From Treponema sp. UBA6988 (GTDB lineage Bacteria > Spirochaetota > Spirochaetia > Treponematales > Treponemataceae), in the NCBI GenBank assembly GCA_002448445.1, contig DJYC01000091.1, forward strand, positions 1 to 55,017: 55,017 bases of DNA, in the 5' to 3' direction. The stretch's first letter is position 1. Each line of letters begins with the position of its first letter. Positions 32,897 to 41,143 of the stretch are shown here, in pieces. The notes below the pieces were generated by a model. It searched no databases. It was given only the letters and a program-made list of their open reading frames with translations, and had not been told where the DNA came from. Both the position numbers and the translations under genes were made by a program.

Positions 32897-32929
32897 GAAA
32901 AAACAAGGCAAGCTGTAAAGCCTAGCCTT
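32897..32929 (-). terminator. Intrinsic terminator after galM, end of the fla-galM unit
   Basis: On the minus strand AAGGCTAGGCT pairs with AGCTTGCCTT (10 bp, one bulged T) around a TTAC loop and is followed by GTTTTTTC. It lies directly after the galM stop and insulates the V-ATPase operon. Confidence 0.75.
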
Positions 32930-32931
32930 TT

Positions 32932-33999
32932 CTAGAACTCGAATGCGTACTGCGTAACCTGGCGGTACGTTTCACCTGGGCGCAAAATGCATGAGGGGAA
33001 TTCGCTCTTGTTGGGAGAGTCAGGATAAGCCTCCGCCTCCAGACACAAAGCACCGTGCTTCTGATAAACAAAACCGTTCTTTCCGTGAACATTGTTCAAG
33101 AAATTGGCTGTATATAATTGTACACCCGGTTCTGTGGTTTTTACAACCATTTTTCTTCCCGAAGCCGGATCTTTTACGATTGCGGTAAGGTTGAGCTTTT
33201 TTTCCGGGGTAAAGCCGTCTATGCAGTAGCAGTGGTCATAGCCCATGCCAGTCTTTGCAATGTCCCTGCCTATAAGATGGGGCTTTTTAAAGTCGTAAGG
33301 GGTTCCCTCAACGTCAATAAGCTTGCCGGTTGGAATAAGCTTGTCGCTGGGTTCAACATACTTGCTGCAGAACATCTGGAGTTCCTGGTCTTCAATTGAA
33401 CCGCCCGAATGCCCCTTTAGGTTGAAATATGCATGGTTTGTAAGATTTATTGGCGTTGGCTTGTCAGTCTCTGCCTTGTATGCAATTGTAAGCTCGTTGT
33501 TTTCGTTAAGTGTATAGGTTACGCTTGCCTTTACGGTTCCGGGGAATTTCTGCTCTCCGTCCAGACTTACATGAGTAAAGCGGACGCCCGCACCGTACAC
33601 GGACTTTGCAACATCTGCCTTCCAAACCATCTTTTCCCAACGGTCAAAGCCACCGTGCAGCATGTTTACGCCATTGTCATTCTTGTCCAAGTCATACTTT
33701 ACGCCGTCCAGCGTAAAGGAAGCACCGCCTATCCTGTTTGCAAAGCGTCCAACAGTTGCGCCAAAGCTACAGTCATCGCGGATAAAGCCGTCAAGCGTTG
33801 AAAAGCCCAAAAGGACATCCACATTGCCACCACCCCTTGCCGGCAGCAGTATGCTTGTAAGTATGGCACCGTAGTCTGTTACGGAGACACTCATTTTTCC
33901 ATTGGAAATTGTAAAAAGATGAATTTTTGTGCCGTCGGACAAAAGACCGTACCGGGACTTCTTTACTTTAAAAATACGCATAAAAATATTATATCGCAT
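32932..33999 (-). CDS. galM: Aldose 1-epimerase (galactose mutarotase)
   Basis: Interconverts alpha and beta forms of galactose or glucose in the cytoplasm. It is 355 aa (or 349 from the Met at 33981). Visible are the early GAILTSILLPARGG, GRFANRIGGASFTLDG, the catalytic His in NLTNHAYFNLKG (about 185-196) and the late catalytic Glu in CLEAEAYPDSPNKSEFPS. The first ATG is 2 nt after the stop of the SwrB-like gene with no clear ribosome binding site, so translation may be coupled. Its place at the tail of the fla operon has no obvious functional logic. Confidence 0.92.
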   Translation of the reverse strand: MRYNIFMRIFKVKKSRYGLLSDGTKIHLFTISNGKMSVSVTDYGAILTSILLPARGGGNVDVLLGFSTLDGFIRDDCSFGATVGRFANRIGGASFTLDGVKYDLDKNDNGVNMLHGGFDRWEKMVWKADVAKSVYGAGVRFTHVSLDGEQKFPGTVKASVTYTLNENNELTIAYKAETDKPTPINLTNHAYFNLKGHSGGSIEDQELQMFCSKYVEPSDKLIPTGKLIDVEGTPYDFKKPHLIGRDIAKTGMGYDHCYCIDGFTPEKKLNLTAIVKDPASGRKMVVKTTEPGVQLYTANFLNNVHGKNGFVYQKHGALCLEAEAYPDSPNKSEFPSCILRPGETYRQVTQYAFEF

Positions 34000-34001
34000 T
34001 T

Positions 34002-34826
34002 TTATATAAATTCAAGCATTAATTTTATTTCTTGGACAGTTCTTCCTAATTTTGATGCAATTTCCTCTTCCGTCATGCCAAGTGCCGCATATTCCTGAAC
34101 CTGGCGGTTTATGCTTTTCTTTACGACGACAGGATTGCTTGAGTGTACAATCTCCGGCTGTCCGGATGGTCTTTCCTCTGAAGTTGCAGGTTGTGCGGGG
34201 GCTGTAGTATCTGCGGAAAAAAGGTTGCCCTGAGCCTGCTCGTCCCTATAGCGGGATGCAAGCGATGCAGACCTGCTACCGCCTTTGACGCGCTGTGGTA
34301 TATCTGAAGCCGGGGAATCCACAACTACATTCGTCTGGAAAAGAGGATCCATTCCCTCATCTGCCACCTTGGTCCTAGTCCTCGAAGCTGTCTTTTCCGT
34401 GGATTTTCTGGAGGCAACACTCTTTTTTGACTCTCCCCGTCTGGATTTTGATGAAGGAACCTTTACTTCCATTTGGGCCGAAGATTCAAGCACATTTTCA
34501 GCAGTTTTCTTTCCTGAAATTCTTTCTTCAAATGCCATAGCCCGCTTTGAAGCCTCTATTTCGCCGTTCATAAGGGCAATCCTGCGCTCAGCCTCCTGCT
34601 GAACCTGAAGAGTCTCTTCCTGAACGTCCTTGAGCATTTTTATTGAATCGTTAACAAGACCAACATTGCGCTCGGCATTTCGGTTCAAGTCCATGAGCAT
34701 GTTGTCCATGATTTCTCGGGCCTTTTCGATTATCTTGTCAGTCGAAAAAAGCCGCCTGAACCTAACTAGCATTATAATCCAGAGGAGAATGTTAAAAGCA
34801 CAAAGCAACAAAGCAACGACTACCAA
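34002..34826 (-). CDS. Membrane-anchored coiled-coil protein with C-terminal HTH-like end (SwrB-like layout)
   Basis: A 274-aa protein with an N-terminal membrane helix (about 1-22), a coiled coil (about 30-105) and a basic low-complexity linker with SKSRRGESKKSVASRKSTEK. A short C-terminal domain, QEYAALGMTEEEIASKLGRT with VQEIKLMLEF, resembles a small helix-turn-helix. TTG is the start (34826), 3 nt after the stop of the 114-aa gene. The layout and the position behind fliA resemble SwrB of Bacillus subtilis, which follows sigD and promotes basal body assembly. That likeness is architectural and positional; I cannot show homology. Confidence 0.6.
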   Translation of the reverse strand: MVVVALLLCAFNILLWIIMLVRFRRLFSTDKIIEKAREIMDNMLMDLNRNAERNVGLVNDSIKMLKDVQEETLQVQQEAERRIALMNGEIEASKRAMAFEERISGKKTAENVLESSAQMEVKVPSSKSRRGESKKSVASRKSTEKTASRTRTKVADEGMDPLFQTNVVVDSPASDIPQRVKGGSRSASLASRYRDEQAQGNLFSADTTAPAQPATSEERPSGQPEIVHSSNPVVVKKSINRQVQEYAALGMTEEEIASKLGRTVQEIKLMLEFI

Positions 34827-34829
34827 GGC

Positions 34830-35174
34830 CTACCCCGTTATATCAACATGAAGCCCAAGCCTTGGGTCTGAAATTTCCTTTTGCCCGTCCCTATTGTCCT
34901 CTCCGTCATCGGATGAATGATTCTTCTTCTTGCCGCTTCCCGGATAAAGAGAAGAGCCTCCACCCGAACCTCCGTCCTTCTTGATTTTTGTGGAAGTTGA
35001 CTCATTTTTTGCAGCTTCCTGGACAGTCTTTGATTTTTCCAAATTATCAATAGCACCCTTGTCAAGCGCAGACTGGTTTATAGCCTGCGCAACCTGATTC
35101 TGGGAGGCATTGAATTTTGCAACGTTGTCCATCTGTGTATAGACAAGCGACAAATCAATTGGATGAATAGCCAT
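34830..35174 (-). CDS. Small hydrophilic protein in the flagellar operon, unknown
   Basis: A 114-aa protein that starts inside the end of the FapA-family gene (20-nt overlap). The N-terminal MAIHPIDLSLVYTQMDNVAK and a Gln/Asn-rich helix (to about 60) look structured. The middle, KKDGGSGGGSSLYPGSGKKK, is a flexible Gly/Ser/Lys linker, and the end, DPRLGLHVDITG, is again ordered-looking. I recall similar short proteins at this place in other treponemes but no assigned function. The context suggests a role with flagella or the FapA-like protein. Confidence 0.6.
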   Translation of the reverse strand: MAIHPIDLSLVYTQMDNVAKFNASQNQVAQAINQSALDKGAIDNLEKSKTVQEAAKNESTSTKIKKDGGSGGGSSLYPGSGKKKNHSSDDGEDNRDGQKEISDPRLGLHVDITG

Positions 35175-37125
35175 CTGGAGCCTTTATATCATTTGCGGCC
35201 TGAGAAGGATCAAATTTGCCGCGGCGGACAAAGCCGTTTTCGTAATAGAATGTTACAGACTTGCAGTCAGCCTTAACTTCATCCTTTTCATCACGGACAT
35301 ATATCTTTGAACCTGCAAAAACAGTTCCACTGGCATTGACCTTTCCAACAACCTTAAGTTCCCTAAGACGCTTCTCCAAATCGTTTATTTCCTCGGTCAT
35401 CTGATTGGTCTGCTCTGTAATTTCCGTCTTACGGGTAAGGAACTGGCTCAAGGTCTGTTCCTTTTCTACAGGGAGTGAACGGCGTACCTTTTTCTGGTTT
35501 TCAAGTGTCTCTATGTTCTTGTCTACTTCCTCAAGTTCCTTTACGAGAGCAGCCTGCTGTTCCTGAAGCTCAAGAAGCTTTGCCTTTGACTTTGGATCAA
35601 ATCCTACTTCAAGGATTGTTTCTGTACCGCCCGCCGGAGAACCGATGTTCTTTGCCGTAATTTCTTCTGTAGCAAAGAGGTGGCCACCGATAATCTGCGC
35701 ACGCTTTCCACGTACTACAATCTTCTTCATGGCGGAAACCTGGGAATTCATGATGTTGTCATTTACAACAACATTTTCACCGGCTTCAACCTTTGCATTC
35801 TGAATAAAGCGTGCCCACACAGACTTAGGTGTGGAAACGACACCCTCATCGCGGCCCATGATGCCCTGTGAGATGACTATGTCACCACCGGACTCAATGC
35901 GGCAGTTACCGACAGAACCGTAAATCTCAATGTTACCGTCCGCCTTGATGTTGTAACCGTCTTCAACGTTGCCGTGGACAATAACGGTACCAAAATATGT
36001 AACGTTTCCTGTCTTGATGTTAACGCCCTTGACTTCCTTAACCGGCTCAACACAGATTTTTCCGCTAACGATAAGGACTTCACCATTGCATGCAGCAAGT
36101 ACTGTAACTCCATCGGAATCCAACTTTACGTTCTGGCCAAGAGGAATCTGTATGTCCTTGCCGTTCGTAGCTTCAAGGTAGCGTCCCATAATGGTCTTTC
36201 CGCCCTTTCCTCTCTGCGGCTGAATCTTCTGCGCAAGAGGCTGGCCTTCTACAACGTTTTGTATGAGGTTGAGTTCCTTAAAGTCCATCTGGCCAGTTTC
36301 GCTTTCCTTAATCTTTAGCTTTGAGCGGTCCGTTTCAAAATTATACTTCATGTAGGCATCGGAACCGTTAACAGGAGGAATTGCAGCTGCAACCTCGTAA
36401 GGAATATGGTAAACCGGGTTGTCTACAAATTCCGCAATTTTCTCTTCGTTTATGCCGGCAACAACCCCCTGGCTTTCCAGAGCACGGATTATGTCGTTTG
36501 CAGAAATTTCCGCACCACTCATGGAAGGCGGAGAAACGCTGATTGTGGCAAACATTTCATCCTTGTCTATGTCAATAGCCATAACTGCGTCACCTGCAGC
36601 AGCACGGGCATATTCGCCAATCTTTACATAAGCACCGTCGGTACCTTCCTTGCAGCATTTCTTAATCAATGCCTCATCAACTTCATCCGTATCAGGACGC
36701 TTTGATGCGGAAATGGCATCATTTGCCGCAACGGGCAAGCCATCCCCCACCGGAAGTACAACATGAAGGTAAATACCGTCCTTGAAGTGGCGGATGTAAA
36801 ACCTTCCGTCGGAATTGACAACCTTGTTTTCTTCTGCAGCCTCTTCCATGGCAAGCTGAGCCTGCTTGGCAATCTTTTTCTTCTGCATGAATTTGGGATT
36901 TTCATAAATCAAAAGTTTCCAAGGCTTTTTTGCAAGACCTGCTATACCCTGAAAGCCCTTTTCCAGAACTTCGTATTCAAGGTTTGCAACTTTTGTCTCC
37001 AGCTGGACGGAAGCATCTGCAAGACATTCTTCTATTGTATCCGCACGGACTTCCACCGAGTGGATTTCCTTGTCAACTTCCAGCTGAGATTCCATTTCCA
37101 AACGGAGCTTATCTAACGTAACCAT
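35155..37125 (-). CDS. FapA family (DUF342) polymer-forming protein
   Basis: A 656-aa protein. The N-terminal part (about 1-260) is an acidic alpha/beta region. The middle (about 270-500) is a DUF342/FapA core with glycine-spaced beta-helix turns such as GNVTYFGTVIVHGNVEDGYN and KADGNIEIYGSVGNCRIESG. A coiled coil (about 520-590) follows, then a short beta end. AAGGAG precedes the ATG at 37125. FapA-like proteins are often encoded next to motility sigma factors, and their function is poorly understood. Here it follows fliA by 9 nt, so it is expressed with sigma-28. It should be cytoplasmic, as no signal or membrane segment is seen. Confidence 0.85.
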   Translation of the reverse strand: MVTLDKLRLEMESQLEVDKEIHSVEVRADTIEECLADASVQLETKVANLEYEVLEKGFQGIAGLAKKPWKLLIYENPKFMQKKKIAKQAQLAMEEAAEENKVVNSDGRFYIRHFKDGIYLHVVLPVGDGLPVAANDAISASKRPDTDEVDEALIKKCCKEGTDGAYVKIGEYARAAAGDAVMAIDIDKDEMFATISVSPPSMSGAEISANDIIRALESQGVVAGINEEKIAEFVDNPVYHIPYEVAAAIPPVNGSDAYMKYNFETDRSKLKIKESETGQMDFKELNLIQNVVEGQPLAQKIQPQRGKGGKTIMGRYLEATNGKDIQIPLGQNVKLDSDGVTVLAACNGEVLIVSGKICVEPVKEVKGVNIKTGNVTYFGTVIVHGNVEDGYNIKADGNIEIYGSVGNCRIESGGDIVISQGIMGRDEGVVSTPKSVWARFIQNAKVEAGENVVVNDNIMNSQVSAMKKIVVRGKRAQIIGGHLFATEEITAKNIGSPAGGTETILEVGFDPKSKAKLLELQEQQAALVKELEEVDKNIETLENQKKVRRSLPVEKEQTLSQFLTRKTEITEQTNQMTEEINDLEKRLRELKVVGKVNASGTVFAGSKIYVRDEKDEVKADCKSVTFYYENGFVRRGKFDPSQAANDIKAPDGYSSN

Positions 37126-37134
37126 GCTTTCTCC

Positions 37135-37926
37135 TTAGAAAATACCTTTGCGGAGGCTAGTAAGCTTTGCACGCAGGCGCATATTGGCTTTTGTGTGAAG
37201 CTGGCTTATGCGGCTTTCGCTTACGTTAAGTACCTGCCCTATTTCACGGAAGGTCAGGTCTTCATTATAATAAAGGACTATTACCATCTTTTCATTTTTG
37301 GGGAGTTCGTTGATTGCCTGGATTATGACCTTGCGGACTTCCTCCCTTTCAACAATAACATCAGGATTAAGGCTGGATGGAGACTCAATGTTGTCTCCTA
37401 TGGACATGTGGTCGCTGTCATCCCCTGAATACCATACATCGTTAAGGGAAAGAACGCTGGTTCCGCTTACCTTCATGATTGTAGTCTGATATTCCGATTC
37501 GGTCATGTTCATGGCCTTGGCAATCTCTGCATCGGTAGCGGTACGGCCAAGCTGGGCTTCAAGCTCAACAATAGTGTCTTCTATTTCCCTTGATTTTTGC
37601 CTTACCGAGCGAGGAACCCAGTCAAGCTCCCGCAATTCATCAAAAATAGCACCACGGATTCTTGTAACTGCGTAAGTCTTGAATTTTACGTTCTTGTCCG
37701 GATCAAATTTATTTATTGCATCCAAAAGTCCAAACTGACCAAAACCGATCAAGTCTTCATACTCAACACTGTCCGGCATACCAGTCTTTACCTTTCCGGC
37801 AACGTATTTTACGAGAGGCATATATTGGCGGATAAATTTGTCACGGATTTGTGAAGACCTGGTCTTCTTGAATTCGTGCCAAAGTTCATCTTCTGTCTTT
37901 TCTTCATCCGTAAGCGAATTACCCAT
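37135..37926 (-). CDS. fliA: RNA polymerase sigma factor, FliA/WhiG (sigma-28) family
   Basis: Directs transcription of late flagellar and chemotaxis genes. It is 263 aa from the ATG at 37926; a GTG at 37935 is possible but lies inside the AAAGGTGAGG ribosome binding site. Region 2 (FIRQYMPLVKYVAGKV, YEDLIGFGQFGLLDAINKFD, FKTYAVTRIRGAIFDELREL), region 3 (WVPRSVRQKSREIE) and region 4 (NEDLTFREIGQVLNVSESRISQLH) are all present. No flgM-like anti-sigma gene is visible in the window. It is followed by the FapA-family gene. Confidence 0.95.
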   Translation of the reverse strand: MGNSLTDEEKTEDELWHEFKKTRSSQIRDKFIRQYMPLVKYVAGKVKTGMPDSVEYEDLIGFGQFGLLDAINKFDPDKNVKFKTYAVTRIRGAIFDELRELDWVPRSVRQKSREIEDTIVELEAQLGRTATDAEIAKAMNMTESEYQTTIMKVSGTSVLSLNDVWYSGDDSDHMSIGDNIESPSSLNPDVIVEREEVRKVIIQAINELPKNEKMVIVLYYNEDLTFREIGQVLNVSESRISQLHTKANMRLRAKLTSLRKGIF

Positions 37927-37947
37927 TATCCTCACCTTTTATATTAT

Positions 37948-38742
37948 TTATTCATCCCGTTTTAAAATTGTAGAAATAGCTTTTGCCAGTGTTTCCGTAT
38001 CATGGTCGGCAGCCTTTGTTCCATCAGAGAAAGTACTGCCACGGCTTGCAGGGGAAGAAACTCCTCTGCTGGCAAATTCCGTATCATCTATAACGTCGGG
38101 ACTGTCCTCAACATCACCTGTAAGGGCATCAAAACCTGAAAGATCAGGCAGACTGTCTATGCCGTCCACAGCTCCACCATCTGAACTGGCGGATGCTGAA
38201 GAAGAGGCTCCTGGAGATGTAACTTCCGCAACGGAAGAGGCAACAAAGGAAGGCTTATTTTCATCCTGCTTGGCAGCGGCCACTGTTGCAGCTGTTGCCG
38301 CCGTTTCCTTTGCGCTCTGCAAGAAACTTTCCTTTTCTGACTCAGGCGCATTCTGCATTGCAGCCCCTGCATCATCAAGCCGGACATCAGCCTTAGCATC
38401 AGATTCCTTCAGGGTCTGGTCATCAAGAATCTTTTTATTGTTGTTTACGGAAAAGCGCAAATTCTCACCGTCATCCGTAAGGTCTTCATCAGAAATAACG
38501 ATATCAACCTTGTTGCCTAAAGAAGAAGGCTTCTTTGCAGAAGAAACTTCCACATCGGAAGCCTGTTCCAAAAATGTGCTGAATAAAAAGTCAACAAGAA
38601 GGAACAAAAGTGCAAATACTACACCAAATATAAGTCCCCTTATGAGAGACCAAAAAAGGCTGTGTGTAAAAATCAAACTAATTACAAAAGAAATAACAAA
38701 ACCAACAGCCGCCGGAATTGCTATCTTTTTTGGAGTGAGCAT
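37948..38742 (-). CDS. Membrane protein with an acidic low-complexity tail, fla operon
   Basis: A 264-aa protein. Two hydrophobic segments (about 8-28 and 31-52) form a hairpin. The rest is an acidic, Ser/Ala/Asp-rich tail without clear fold, with DIVISDEDLTDDGENLRFSV near residue 80. GGAGGA lies before the ATG. It sits between flhG and fliA, where treponemes keep an uncharacterised gene. It is probably an inner-membrane anchor with a disordered cytoplasmic tail; its partner is unknown. Confidence 0.65.
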   Translation of the reverse strand: MLTPKKIAIPAAVGFVISFVISLIFTHSLFWSLIRGLIFGVVFALLFLLVDFLFSTFLEQASDVEVSSAKKPSSLGNKVDIVISDEDLTDDGENLRFSVNNNKKILDDQTLKESDAKADVRLDDAGAAMQNAPESEKESFLQSAKETAATAATVAAAKQDENKPSFVASSVAEVTSPGASSSASASSDGGAVDGIDSLPDLSGFDALTGDVEDSPDVIDDTEFASRGVSSPASRGSTFSDGTKAADHDTETLAKAISTILKRDE

Positions 38743-38768
38743 AAACCATTCCTCCGCATATATATATA

Positions 38769-38807
38769 AGATTACGTCAAAATTTCATTCCGGTCAAGTT
38801 TAACTTG
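38769..38807 (-). promoter_or_regulatory. Internal fla promoter with an overlapping palindrome
   Basis: In the 91-bp flhG downstream gap the minus strand has TTGACC (rc of 38792-38797), a 17-nt spacer and TAATCT (rc of 38769-38774). A 13-nt palindrome caagtt-t-aacttg (38795-38807) overlaps the -35. It could drive the 264-aa gene, fliA and the FapA module separately from the main operon and be controlled by a repressor. Confidence 0.45.
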
Positions 38808-38833
38808 CAAATTCAGAATAATTTAAACGCGAT

Positions 38834-39703
38834 TTACCTTTTTTTCTTTCCGCCTACAACAAATTTCTTTAAGAAATTCTGAACGCCGACAGAAGCATTA
38901 TTCTCCGTCTTCTCTATCCTTCCTACGATGTGCTTGATGCAGACGGAAGGCCTTGAAGTGGGATTAACCACAATAAAAGGCTTTTGGCGGATAACTGCGG
39001 TCTGAACCACAGAATCCTCATAAACGAAACCTATATAGTCAACCTTGTAATTAAGGAACTGACCAACAATAGTAATGATACGCTCGGAGATGCGCTTACC
39101 CTCATCCGCAGAATGGACACGGTTTACGAGCAGCTTTATGTTGCTCTCCCTGTCCACAAGCTCCGTAGAAATTATCTTTATGATACCATAGGCATCCGTT
39201 ATGGCAGTTGGCTCCGGCGTGGTAACAACGTATACCTCGTCTGCCGCAGCGACAAACTGCAAAACGTTGTTTGCAATACCGGCACCGGTGTCTATTATTA
39301 TTATGTCGGCATTGGAAAGAGACAGGAATTCCTTTGTAAAATAGTCCAGCTCTTCCTTGGACAGGTTTGCAATCTTGGAAAATCCGTTTGCACCGGCAAT
39401 GAATTTTATGCCAAATTCCGTGTCCAAAATTATTTCACTCATCTTTTTCTGGCGGTTGATAACCTGAAGCAAATTGTAGCGGGGGACTATGTTAAGCAAA
39501 ACGTTAACATTAGCCATTCCCATATCGCCGTCTATAAGAATCACGCGCTTGCCGATTTCCGCATAGGCAATTGCCATGTTTACGGCAACATTAGTTTTGC
39601 CGACGCCGCCCTTGCCGCTCGTTATCGCGATAATCCTTGTCTTATGGGGATCGCCGTTCCCCATCATGGCACGAAGTTCGTTTGCCTGTTCTTCCATTCC
39701 CAT
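38834..39703 (-). CDS. flhG: FlhG (MinD/ParA-type ATPase), flagellar number control
   Basis: A membrane-associated ATPase that works with FlhF to set flagellar number and place. From the ATG at 39703 it is 289 aa (GTG at 39715 and ATG at 39697 are alternatives). The deviant Walker A ITSGKGGVGKTNVAVN (about 24-39) with the signature Lys, Walker A' LIDGDMGMANVNVLL and Walker B IIIIDTGAGI are clear. The C-terminal part includes an amphipathic-looking end, FLKKFVVGGKKKR, that may bind membrane. It follows flhF by 57 nt. Confidence 0.92.
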   Translation of the reverse strand: MGMEEQANELRAMMGNGDPHKTRIIAITSGKGGVGKTNVAVNMAIAYAEIGKRVILIDGDMGMANVNVLLNIVPRYNLLQVINRQKKMSEIILDTEFGIKFIAGANGFSKIANLSKEELDYFTKEFLSLSNADIIIIDTGAGIANNVLQFVAAADEVYVVTTPEPTAITDAYGIIKIISTELVDRESNIKLLVNRVHSADEGKRISERIITIVGQFLNYKVDYIGFVYEDSVVQTAVIRQKPFIVVNPTSRPSVCIKHIVGRIEKTENNASVGVQNFLKKFVVGGKKKR

Positions 39704-39760
39704 AATCAACACCACACATTACTTAAAATAGACTTCTTGACACATATCCTGCGCAAGACC

Positions 39761-41143
39761 TTAATCTTCCTCATTTTCCGAGCCGAATTTCTTTACGAGC
39801 TTGTCCTTGTTCACCTGGAAACCGATAAGCTGCCTCAGAAAAAGAACAGGGCTAGCACGTTTTAACGAATGCAAAACCTGCTGGCCGTCAGTTATCATGG
39901 AAACCTGCTTGTTCTTTTCACTAAGAATGCTTATGACGTTTCCGTAGGCAGAAGTTTCATCACATTTTGTAACAATCACGCTGCGGAAATCGAACGATTC
40001 ATAGTTTCTGATGATTTTTTCAAGGTCGCTGGCTTTTGTGCTTGCAGCAACGGCAAGATAAATGTCGGGCTGCATACCCTTGACATCAAGCATGGAGCGC
40101 ATCTTTGCAATATTCTCGTAGTCATTCGGGCTGTATCCGCTTGTATCTATGAGGACAAAATCTATGCTATTCTTATAAGAATCAAAAAGGGACTTAAGGT
40201 CATCGGCACTTTCAGCTTTGTCAACGTCAATTTCGATTGCGTCCCCATAGTGCTTGAGCTGTTCAAATGCCCCGACGCGCCACGTGTCCATCGTTATCAT
40301 CTTGATTGCTGGAGCAGGCAGCTTCTTTGACTGTGCAACCTTGCGGAGCTTAGCCGCCATACGGGCAATCGTAGTGGTCTTTCCAACTCCAGTGGGACCT
40401 ACGACAACGATGACGTGTGCAAACTTGCCCTTTGAATTGAATTTAGGTGCAATGGATATTGACTCGCCAATCCAGTCGATTACGCTATCCTGTACACCGT
40501 CAAAATCTTCAAGTTCTTCCAGGTTGAATTCCTTGCGGATTTTTTCATCCATCTTTCGGATATAGTTCTGGGTGAATTCATTCTGTGACAACAAATCATT
40601 TATCTTCTGTATTGTAGCGTTTTCATCACCCTGGGATGCTGCCTGAGCCTGGGAAATAGAATCAATTTTCTCGTCAAGCTTTTCAATCTGCTTGGTAAGC
40701 TGAGCAACCTGCAGCATGCTGGTAACATTGCCGCTGCCCAAAGTCTGCTTAAGGAATTCATCCCTCTTGGCCGTAAAACTGTTCTGTTGCAAATCTTGCA
40801 TTCCAACCTTTACAGAGGCTTCCCTTGTCATATAGGGCATGTAATCCGGCTTCTGGGCATAGGCCTGGGGATGCTGGAACTGGGAAACATCCGCTCCTGG
40901 ATAGGGCATTTTCTTTAGAGGATCGGGAACGGAATTATACCTTTTGAACGAATCTTCAACCACGTAGTTGGCATTTACGATTTCCTTCTGAAAAAAACCG
41001 AAAAGCCCACCCTTTAGGGTTGTTTTATAGTTGAGGATTTGATACATGTCACCATACTCTCTCTGGAGTCTGTTTTTTATCCATTCAAGAGATGGTCCTT
41101 CTATCTCCATCTGCGTGCTTCCTAGTTTTTCAGTTTTGTACAT
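39761..41143 (-). CDS. flhF: FlhF, SRP-type GTPase for flagellar placement
   Basis: A signal-recognition-type GTPase that places the flagellar basal body. It is 460 aa from the ATG at 41143; the frame is open to a TTG at 41155, but GGAG lies between the two. A basic/variable N-terminal domain (about 1-190) is followed by the NG domain with P-loop VVGPTGVGKTTTIARMA (about 247-263), DTWRVGAFEQLKHY, LIDTSGYSPND (G3) and VTKCDE (G4). The end, GSENEED, is acidic. Its start lies inside flhA (14-nt overlap), a sign of coupled translation. In spirochaetes FlhF governs polar placement of periplasmic flagella, which is established in Borrelia. Confidence 0.93.
   Translation of the reverse strand: MYKTEKLGSTQMEIEGPSLEWIKNRLQREYGDMYQILNYKTTLKGGLFGFFQKEIVNANYVVEDSFKRYNSVPDPLKKMPYPGADVSQFQHPQAYAQKPDYMPYMTREASVKVGMQDLQQNSFTAKRDEFLKQTLGSGNVTSMLQVAQLTKQIEKLDEKIDSISQAQAASQGDENATIQKINDLLSQNEFTQNYIRKMDEKIRKEFNLEELEDFDGVQDSVIDWIGESISIAPKFNSKGKFAHVIVVVGPTGVGKTTTIARMAAKLRKVAQSKKLPAPAIKMITMDTWRVGAFEQLKHYGDAIEIDVDKAESADDLKSLFDSYKNSIDFVLIDTSGYSPNDYENIAKMRSMLDVKGMQPDIYLAVAASTKASDLEKIIRNYESFDFRSVIVTKCDETSAYGNVISILSEKNKQVSMITDGQQVLHSLKRASPVLFLRQLIGFQVNKDKLVKKFGSENEED

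Noticed and set aside
38157..38399. Leu/Gln-rich frame inside the 264-aa fla gene
   Set aside because: It is a repetitive alternate-frame reading of the acidic low-complexity tail.
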